Part shown: piece by piece, positions 1-5,665 of the stretch
Layout: every line of letters begins with the position of its first letter
Position numbering within the stretch: position 1 is the first letter of the stretch
Program-made: the position numbers and the translations under genes
Notes under the pieces: generated by a model
Told to the model about the DNA's origin: nothing
Seen by the model: the letters and a program-made list of their open reading frames with translations, nothing else
Databases searched by the model: none
NCBI GenBank assembly: GCA_903859795.1
Contig: CAIOOC010000194.1
Span: 1-5,665 of the forward strand
Length of the DNA: 5,665 nt
Origin: an uncultured Bacteroidia bacterium
GTDB lineage: Bacteria > Bacteroidota > Bacteroidia > Bacteroidales > Prolixibacteraceae
Direction: 5' to 3'

Positions 1-1154
1 ATATTAATTTGGGGCTAACGAACAGCCCATTGTTGTATGATTTCACCAATCAGAAGTTGTCGGCCAGGTTTGACAGCCTGTTAGTTTTGGCTGCGTATAA
101 GCCTCAGGTTAACCAATTAACTCAGGCAACACACTTCCCGGGAGGATCAGGCTGGGGGTATGACGAGGCTATCACCAATGGCGGCAATTATTCTGCGGTA
201 GTAAACGTCACCAAGTCCTTATTCAATCAAAAGATGATCAGCGGGCAGCTTCAATCGCTCGACCTTATTAATCAAACACTCAGGATTAACGAAAGAATAA
301 CTGCAATAGACCTTAAGAAAAGTATTACTGCCCAATATCTTACAGCATTTACAGATTTTTCTCAAAATCAGTTTAATCAATCTGTTCTTACACTGCTTAA
401 CAATGAGCTGAAAACAATCAGAGCTCTTGTGGACAAAGGTATTTACCAGCTTACAGATCTTATGAATCTCCAGGTAATGATCACTTCACAAAAGATTGCT
501 ATATCGCAGTCCGCAATTCAGCTTTCGAATGATATTGCGTTACTCAATTTTATATGTGGAATTACAGATCACGCCGAAGTTAAGCTTATCAAACCTGAGA
601 TTTCAGTACAAACTGATTTTAATCCGGAAAGTTCCCCCTTAATGGCACAATTCAGGATCGACAGTCTTAAAAATATCAACAGCCGGCAAATGATCGACCT
701 CACTTACCGTCCTCATGTGAACATCTTTGCAGATGCAGGATTCGGCGCAATAGCACCTGAAAATGTGCCTCATAATTTAGGAGGAAGTATCGGCTTAAAT
801 CTGGCCATCCCGATTTATGATGGAAAACAACGCAAATTACAGTACAACAAACTAAGTCTGGCAGAGAATACCCGAATCTATTACCGGCGGTTTTATTCTT
901 CGCAATATAAACTTCAATTTGATCAGCTCACCAAACAACTTAAGCAAACTGAAAATCTGATAATTGACATTAAAAATCAATTGTCGGAACAGGACCGGCT
1001 GATTGAGTTGTACCGCATTGAATTAGACAAAGGGTTGGTCCGGTTTTTGGATTTTACAACTGTTTTCAATAATTACAACGCGACAAAAATCACCTATCTT
1101 CTGACAGAGCTGAACCGAATGCAAATTATTAACCAATTGAATTACCTCAAATGA
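1..1154 (+). CDS. TolC/OEP-family outer-membrane efflux channel protein, 5'-truncated by window edge
   Basis: Outer-membrane exit duct of a tripartite efflux pump; the family forms trimeric beta-barrels with a long periplasmic alpha-helical tunnel. The frame is open from base 3 (Ile-Asn-Leu-Gly-Leu-Thr-Asn-Ser-Pro). TTG at 9 is only an in-frame codon, because it falls inside the usual N-terminal family motif (a helix with 'NSP.L' leading to 'YKPQV'). The signal peptide and probably some 25-60 residues therefore lie upstream. The internal duplication typical of OEP proteins is visible. Repeat one has 'YKPQV' near 99-113, a strand plus 'SLFNQK' near 195-235, then long helices. Repeat two has 'SPLMAQFRIDSL' near 634-668, 'YRPHVNIFADAGFG' near 705-746, and the diagnostic 'GGSIGLNLAIPIYDGKQRK' near 780-836, followed by coiled-coil-like helices to the C-terminus. 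About 383 residues are present, close to a mature OEP protein. Its stop overlaps the adaptor start, indicating one transcript. Substrate specificity cannot be read from this subunit. Confidence 0.92.
   Translation, partial: INLGLTNSPLLYDFTNQKLSARFDSLLVLAAYKPQVNQLTQATHFPGGSGWGYDEAITNGGNYSAVVNVTKSLFNQKMISGQLQSLDLINQTLRINERITAIDLKKSITAQYLTAFTDFSQNQFNQSVLTLLNNELKTIRALVDKGIYQLTDLMNLQVMITSQKIAISQSAIQLSNDIALLNFICGITDHAEVKLIKPEISVQTDFNPESSPLMAQFRIDSLKNINSRQMIDLTYRPHVNIFADAGFGAIAPENVPHNLGGSIGLNLAIPIYDGKQRKLQYNKLSLAENTRIYYRRFYSSQYKLQFDQLTKQLKQTENLIIDIKNQLSEQDRLIELYRIELDKGLVRFLDFTTVFNNYNATKITYLLTELNRMQIINQLNYLK
1151..1154 (+). promoter_or_regulatory. ATGA stop/start overlap, probable translational coupling
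   Basis: The adaptor ATG (1151-1153) overlaps the channel TGA (1152-1154). The preceding bases (ttgaattacctcaa) contain no purine-rich ribosome site. Re-initiation by ribosomes finishing the channel gene is the simplest way to start the adaptor. That would fix adaptor output to channel output. The overlap is seen directly; coupling is inferred. Confidence 0.6.
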
Positions 1155-2071
1155 GCTATATCAAAACTTTATCAGGAATCGTATTAATTTTCCAGCTCAT
1201 AAGTTGTGGAAATGATGCATCAAAAAAATCAGAAGAACCTGTAAAGGTGTCCACTCCGGTGACGGTAACAGCAATCGAAATCACACCGATAAGCGATATA
1301 GTCAGTTTTAATGCCGTTTCAGTATATCAACGTAAAAATATTGTCAAATCCAATATTAACGGATATATCTACAAATCATATGTAAATCAGGGAGATATTG
1401 TTAAAATAGGCCAACTGCTGTATGATATTAAAACAAAGGAGGGGGATGCTTTGAGCAAATTTGCTTCAAAAGATTCGACGCTAAATTTTAAAGGTAGCCT
1501 GGCAGTTGTATCACCAACTTCAGGGGTTGTCATTGAGGCCAATAAGCAAACCAATGATTATATTAGCGATGGGGAGCAGCTCTGCATACTGGCGGTACAA
1601 AGCAGCTTTGTATTTGTACTAAACGTTCCTTTCGAGCAAAATAAATATGCTGTTACTGGCAAAAAGTGTACTGTTTTTTTGCCTGATTCTACTGTCCTTG
1701 ATGGAACTATTACCGGCAGACTTTCTACCGTGGATCCTGTTTCGCAGACGCAAAGCTTTATTATCAGGTCAAACACAAATTCAGTTTTACCTGAAAATCT
1801 GTCGGTTCAGGTTCAGATTGTCAAAAGTTCAAAAACTTCAGCCCAGGTTATCGACAAATTATCTGTGTTGTCGGATGAAACGATGGAGAATTTCTGGGTA
1901 ATGAAGCTGATTGATGACTCAACGGCTGTCAGAACAGCTATCAAACCAGGTATTTCAACGGGGAGTAAAATCGAAATACTCTCACCCGTTTTTTCAACGG
2001 GAGACAGAATTATAAATAAGGGTAATTATGGGCTATCAGATACGGCGTTTGTAAATATCATTCAACATTGA
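1151..2071 (+). CDS. RND efflux periplasmic adaptor (membrane fusion protein), lipoprotein, short-hairpin type
   Basis: Adaptor of 306 residues that should link the RND pump to the outer-membrane channel. The N-terminus is a lipoprotein signal: Lys5, a hydrophobic stretch at about 7-17 and lipobox LISC with Cys19, followed by a polar linker (20-36). Domains follow MFP order. Half-lipoyl motif one is about 62-95 ('GYIYKSYVNQGDIVKIGQLL', Gly71 and Gly81-Asp82). Half-lipoyl motif two is about 117-150 ('SPTSGVVIEA', then 'DGEQLCIL'). A beta-barrel domain spans about 151-225, and a membrane-proximal domain about 232-306 ('AIKPGISTGSKIEILS', 'GDRIINKGNYGLSD'). Only about 22 residues separate the two lipoyl halves, where typical adaptors carry a long alpha-helical hairpin; total length is correspondingly below the usual 350-400. 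The ATG is chosen because it overlaps the previous stop as ATGA and gives a correctly sized lipoprotein signal; no Shine-Dalgarno is seen. The CzcB/CusB/AcrA class assignment is by domain pattern only. Confidence 0.93.
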   Translation: MSYIKTLSGIVLIFQLISCGNDASKKSEEPVKVSTPVTVTAIEITPISDIVSFNAVSVYQRKNIVKSNINGYIYKSYVNQGDIVKIGQLLYDIKTKEGDALSKFASKDSTLNFKGSLAVVSPTSGVVIEANKQTNDYISDGEQLCILAVQSSFVFVLNVPFEQNKYAVTGKKCTVFLPDSTVLDGTITGRLSTVDPVSQTQSFIIRSNTNSVLPENLSVQVQIVKSSKTSAQVIDKLSVLSDETMENFWVMKLIDDSTAVRTAIKPGISTGSKIEILSPVFSTGDRIINKGNYGLSDTAFVNIIQH

Positions 2072-2075
2072 CACG

Positions 2076-5000
2076 ATGAGAGATTTTTTCGTTTCCCATA
2101 AAAATCCGGTAATCGTAATACTTTTTATAATACTTGCTGCCGGTATTTACAGCTACTCCAGTATGCAATCCTCCCTTTTCCCGGAGGTGACTTTTCCTAA
2201 AATCAAGATAATTGCAGATAGTGGTCTGCAACCCATTGGTAAAATGATGGTTACCGTTACTAAACCTCTTGAGAATGCCATTAAGCGGGTACCCAATCTT
2301 AAGATAGTAAGGAGTATAACCAGTCGCGGAAGTTGCGAAATATCGGCTTTTATGGAATGGGACGCAGATATCGATCTGAGCAAACAACAGATAGAATCAT
2401 CTATCAATCAAATTAAGAACGATTTGCCCCCGGGGACAAACCTTTCAGTAGAGAAGATGAATCCTTCAATCCTTCCGGTTATCGGCTATGTAATTGAAGG
2501 TAAGGGCCGCAGTAATATAGAGCTGAATCAAATTGCCAATTATACGATCAAGCCGTTCCTTTCACAGGCAAAAGGGGTTGCGGAGGTTTGGGTAATTGGA
2601 GGGAAGACGAAGGAATATCACATTGAGCTTAAACCTCAAAAGATGGCATCGCTCGGGATCACCCCGGCAAAAATTACAACTGCTTTAAGTCAGACGAACT
2701 TTATCACAAGTAATGGCTATCTGACTGATTATAACCGTCTTTATCTTACTGTTACAGATGCCAATGTCCAGAATCTTGAAGAGCTGGAGAATCTGATCAT
2801 CAGTAATGACGGTAAGCGGGTTTTGCAGCTTAAGGATGTGGGTTCTATAAAAATTGCTGAACAGACACAATATGTAAGGATCAATGCCAACGGCAAAAGT
2901 GCTATTTTGATGGCAGTTGTCAAACAACCCAACGCCAATCTGATTGAGGTTACCGATGGAGTATCGCAAAAAATTGAGGAGCTAAACAGTCGCATATTAC
3001 CCAGGGACATCAAGTTAAGTCCGTACTATGTTCAGGCAGACTTTGTACACGATTCAATTAAAAGTGTCAGTGACAGCCTCTGGATAGGCCTTCTATTAGC
3101 GATCCTGGTTGCCTTTGTCTTTTTACGGTCATTAAAATCAAGTGCTGTTATCTTAATCACAATTCCAATTACTTTATCTCTGACTCTTATAGTTCTTTAT
3201 GTGATCGGTTATAACTTCAATATCATGACATTGGGGGCTATAGCTGCAAGCATAGGTTTAATAATTGATGATGCCATTGTTGTCGTGGAGCAGATCCATC
3301 GAACCCATGAAGAGTTTCCTGAGAAACCGACAAAAGAGTTAATTAGTGGTTCGGTTGGATTCCTGTTACCTGCGATGATCGGTTCTTCAATCAGTACCAT
3401 TGTAATCTTCCTCCCATTTGTAATTTTAAGTGGTGTGGCAGGCGCTTATTTTAAGATCCTGACAACAACGATGATGATCACATTAATATGCTCATTCCTG
3501 GTTACATGGATTGGATTACCGGTTATATACCTGTTTTTGTCCGGTAAAACAAACAGAGTCTTACAGCCACATCCTGAAGCCCATAAAAAAAGCAGAATTT
3601 GGATCTCGTTTTTCATTTTCCGACCTTATTTCAGTTTTGGGCTGATGATTTTTTTGGTATTCTCTATTTATTATATTTCCGGGCGATTAGAAACCGGCTT
3701 TCTTCCGGAAATGGACGAAGGGAGTATTGTTCTGGATTATACCTCTCCGCCAGGAACTTCGTTGCAGGAAACAGACCGAATGCTTCGTGAAGTTGAAAAG
3801 ATTTTTCCATCAGTTCCTGAAATAGAGACCTATTCCAGGAGAACAGGGACACAAATGGGATTTTTCATAACAGAACCAAACTATGGTGATTACCTTATTC
3901 AGCTCAAAAAGGTGAGAAACCGAACAACCGAGGATGTGATTGACGAGATACGCCGAAAGGTCGAAGCGTCACAGCCGGCGCTTAAAATTGATTTCGGCCA
4001 GGTGATTGGAGATATGTTAGGAGATCTGATGAGTTCCACTCAGCCCATTGAAATTAAAATCTACGGGGATAATGTAAATATTCTTCAGGATCTGGCCCGG
4101 AAGGTGGCAAAGATCACCTCTGGTGTTGAAGGGACAGCTGATGTATTTAACGGAATTACTGTTGCCGGGCCCTACATAAACCTTGAGCCGGATCATAAAA
4201 AGCTTGCACTTTTAGGTATAACCCCATTCGATTTCCAGAACCAGCTTCAGACTCAACTTGAGGGAGTGATTGTTGGGAATATTTATGAAAAGGAGCAATT
4301 AACAGCCGTTCGAATGATCTATCCTGAGGCAGTCAACACCTCGCTCGAAAAATTAAGAAAAGGATCCATTTTTCTTCCTGAAGGAAAACTTCAACCCATA
4401 GCTCAACTGGCCAATATTAGTGTGGAAGCCGGAAAGGCTGAGATTGACCGCGAGAATCTGCAGACGATGATTCCCGTGACTGCGCGTCTTAACAACCGTG
4501 ACCTTGGCAACGTTATGAAAGATTTGCAGCGTGAAATACAATCCAAAATAAGTTTACCACATGGCTATCACATTACCTATGGCGGAGCCTTTGAAGAGCA
4601 ACAAAGGTCGTTCAGCGAATTACTGATCATATTGATTACATCAGTCCTGCTTGTTTTTGCAACAATGCTCTTTTTGTTTAAAGAGTTTCATGTTGCGTTA
4701 CTGATTGTTTTTATGGCTGCGCTGGGGATTTCAGGAAGTATGATAGCGCTTTATATTACGAATACTCCGCTCAATGTAGGCAGCTACACGGGGATCATCA
4801 TGATTATAGGCATTATCGGGGAGAATGCAATCTTTACTTTTTTGCAATTTGAACAAACGCTGAAAACTTCAACTATTGACCATGCGATTATATACGCGAT
4901 CTCAACCCGTTTGCGGCCAAAGCTGATGACCGCTTTGGGGGCAATTATTGCTTTGTCGCCAATCGCCCTGGGAATTGGTACAGGCGCACAGTTGCATCAA

Positions 5001-5120
5001 CCTTTAGCTATCGCAGTTATCGGAGGTTTTATTATCGCGTTACCGTTGTTGCTGATTGTTTACCCGTCGATGTTAAGGATAATATTTAAAAATAATCAAA
5101 ATGGAAACATGCGAATGTGA
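2076..5120 (+). CDS. RND-superfamily inner-membrane efflux transporter (CzcA/AcrB-like permease subunit)
   Basis: Proton-driven pump of 1014 residues, full length for the family (about 1010-1060). Twelve membrane segments are recognisable: TM1 about 11-28; TM2-TM6 about 335-487; TM7 about 511-533; TM8-TM12 about 848-1000. Two large periplasmic regions (about 29-333 and 534-847) form the porter and docking domains. Family signatures include 'SSLFPEVTFPKIKI' after TM1, 'RPYFSFG' before TM7, 'TGFLPEMDEGS' at 540-550, 'SPPGTSLQETDRML' at 557-570 and 'YGGAFEEQQRSFSELL' at 835-850; the last ones resemble CzcA/CusA. TM4 reads 'GLIIDDAIVVVEQIHR' with Asp398-Asp399 and Glu405, as in AcrB (Asp407-Asp408); CzcA has a single Asp followed by Gly. 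TM11 'RLRPKLMT' keeps AcrB Arg971 and Thr978 (here Arg945 and Thr952). In TM10 the AcrB Lys940 position is Glu916 ('IIGENAIF'). The start lies 4 bases after the adaptor stop, so the genes are surely co-transcribed. Metal or drug/lipid substrate is unresolved. Confidence 0.97.
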   Translation: MRDFFVSHKNPVIVILFIILAAGIYSYSSMQSSLFPEVTFPKIKIIADSGLQPIGKMMVTVTKPLENAIKRVPNLKIVRSITSRGSCEISAFMEWDADIDLSKQQIESSINQIKNDLPPGTNLSVEKMNPSILPVIGYVIEGKGRSNIELNQIANYTIKPFLSQAKGVAEVWVIGGKTKEYHIELKPQKMASLGITPAKITTALSQTNFITSNGYLTDYNRLYLTVTDANVQNLEELENLIISNDGKRVLQLKDVGSIKIAEQTQYVRINANGKSAILMAVVKQPNANLIEVTDGVSQKIEELNSRILPRDIKLSPYYVQADFVHDSIKSVSDSLWIGLLLAILVAFVFLRSLKSSAVILITIPITLSLTLIVLYVIGYNFNIMTLGAIAASIGLIIDDAIVVVEQIHRTHEEFPEKPTKELISGSVGFLLPAMIGSSISTIVIFLPFVILSGVAGAYFKILTTTMMITLICSFLVTWIGLPVIYLFLSGKTNRVLQPHPEAHKKSRIWISFFIFRPYFSFGLMIFLVFSIYYISGRLETGFLPEMDEGSIVLDYTSPPGTSLQETDRMLREVEKIFPSVPEIETYSRRTGTQMGFFITEPNYGDYLIQLKKVRNRTTEDVIDEIRRKVEASQPALKIDFGQVIGDMLGDLMSSTQPIEIKIYGDNVNILQDLARKVAKITSGVEGTADVFNGITVAGPYINLEPDHKKLALLGITPFDFQNQLQTQLEGVIVGNIYEKEQLTAVRMIYPEAVNTSLEKLRKGSIFLPEGKLQPIAQLANISVEAGKAEIDRENLQTMIPVTARLNNRDLGNVMKDLQREIQSKISLPHGYHITYGGAFEEQQRSFSELLIILITSVLLVFATMLFLFKEFHVALLIVFMAALGISGSMIALYITNTPLNVGSYTGIIMIIGIIGENAIFTFLQFEQTLKTSTIDHAIIYAISTRLRPKLMTALGAIIALSPIALGIGTGAQLHQPLAIAVIGGFIIALPLLLIVYPSMLRIIFKNNQNGNMRM

Positions 5121-5665
5121 TATGGATATGTGGATTAGTAATTATTTTTATCACGAAGTCTTTGAAAAAGGGGCGTAGTAGACCTATCGCTGGGTCCGTT
5201 ATGCCAATCAACTGAGCATTTCCCTCCGGTTTTGAATTAAAATTCTAAATCTTTTCATGCCAACTAAGTTTTTAAAATGAATCTGAAATTAATTCACGTT
5301 ATTCTAATTTGTTACGAAGGGAAAAAAAGTGTAAGATCTGATTAGAGTATCAAAATTAAAATTGTCAGGGATTCCAATGGTTTCGGGGATTTGCCTACTT
5401 AATCGTCCAGTAATAATCCTTGTTACTTTATTATTACAGTCAATTGTGAATAGCATTCAGCGGACTAAAATCAATACATTTGTGGATTATTTTGAATTGC
5501 CTTTTATGAAAGTTATTGTCCCGTTTTTATTTCTGATAATTTGGAACATTGAAATTTAAAAAGAAAAAGAATTTGAAGATGTAAATCTGACAGAACCACC
5601 CGGGAATGAAAAATAATACATCCAAATGTTCCTGATTCGATTAAATAGATTAAAAAGGACTATTA
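5121..5665 (+). other. AT-rich region without a convincing gene
   Basis: All three forward frames are broken by frequent stops, and no minus-strand frame of useful length is evident. No tRNA, CRISPR-like repeat, insertion-sequence end or strong GC-stem/T-run terminator was found after the pump stop. Three weak items are present: tiny candidate ORFs overlapping the pump stop (5101-5178 and 5117-5215); a hydrophobic frame open 5335-5556, then stopped by TAA and open again to 5616; and the string AAAAAGGA at 5652-5659, ending six bases before the window edge, which could be the ribosome site of a plus-strand gene starting just outside. GATTAAA occurs twice (5639-5645 and 5648-5654) beside it. 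The operon terminator may lie here, but no candidate stands out. Confidence 0.6.

Noticed and set aside
9..11. TTG at 9 as the true start of the channel gene.
   Set aside because: The frame is open to the window edge, the codon lies inside a conserved N-terminal family motif, and a start here would leave an outer-membrane protein with no signal peptide.
1558..1776. Minus-strand frame of 72 codons inside the adaptor gene.
   Set aside because: It lies wholly within a well-supported plus-strand gene and shows no recognisable protein features; the same applies to the other opposite-strand frames within the pump gene.
5117..5154. GTGATA (5117-5122) paired with TATCAC (5149-5154) across the pump stop, considered as a terminator or operator.
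   Set aside because: Six pairs with a 26-base loop; unstable and without a following T-run, although TTTTT lies inside the loop.
5234..5245. GAATT-AA-AATTC inverted repeat after the pump gene, considered as a terminator.
   Set aside because: Five AT-rich pairs with a two-base loop and no adjacent T-run; far too weak.
5277..5345. Short ATG frame of 22 codons (MNLKLIHVILIC...).
   Set aside because: Stops after 22 codons, with no ribosome site or family resemblance; compatible with chance.
5447..5459. TGAAT-agc-ATTCA hairpin.
   Set aside because: Five-pair stem without a T-run; expected by chance in this composition.

Overview
The window carries most of one tripartite RND-type efflux operon on the plus strand, followed by about 545 bases with no convincing gene. 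AT-rich DNA, proteins rich in Ile, Asn, Lys and Ser, the lack of Shine-Dalgarno-like sites before the internal starts, and the protein style suggest a member of the Bacteroidota. This is inference; no marker gene is present.

Layout. Positions 1-1154 hold the 3' part of a TolC/OEP-family outer-membrane channel gene; the reading frame is open to the window edge, so the signal peptide and promoter lie upstream. Positions 1151-2071 encode a short lipoprotein periplasmic adaptor (membrane fusion protein, MFP), overlapping the channel gene by 4 bases (ATGA). Positions 2076-5120 encode a full-length RND inner-membrane pump of 1014 residues, 4 bases after the adaptor stop. Positions 5121-5665 are AT-rich and mostly non-coding as far as can be seen. 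They contain two tiny candidate ORFs at the pump stop, a stop-interrupted hydrophobic frame, and an A/G-rich ribosome-site-like string at the extreme right edge.

How the genes work together. The RND pump would take substrate from the periplasm or inner-membrane outer leaflet using proton motive force. The adaptor would join it to the outer-membrane channel, giving export across the whole envelope. The channel-adaptor-pump gene order matches CzcCBA-type operons. The pump's periplasmic half also looks CzcA/CusA-like, but its TM4 proton-relay motif is AcrB-like (Asp-Asp), so metal versus organic substrate cannot be settled from sequence alone.

The points most worth a second look are an adaptor with almost no alpha-helical hairpin and a pump with Glu where AcrB has the essential TM10 Lys. 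Neither is proof of a new system. The operon as a whole is a recognisable efflux type with unusual details.
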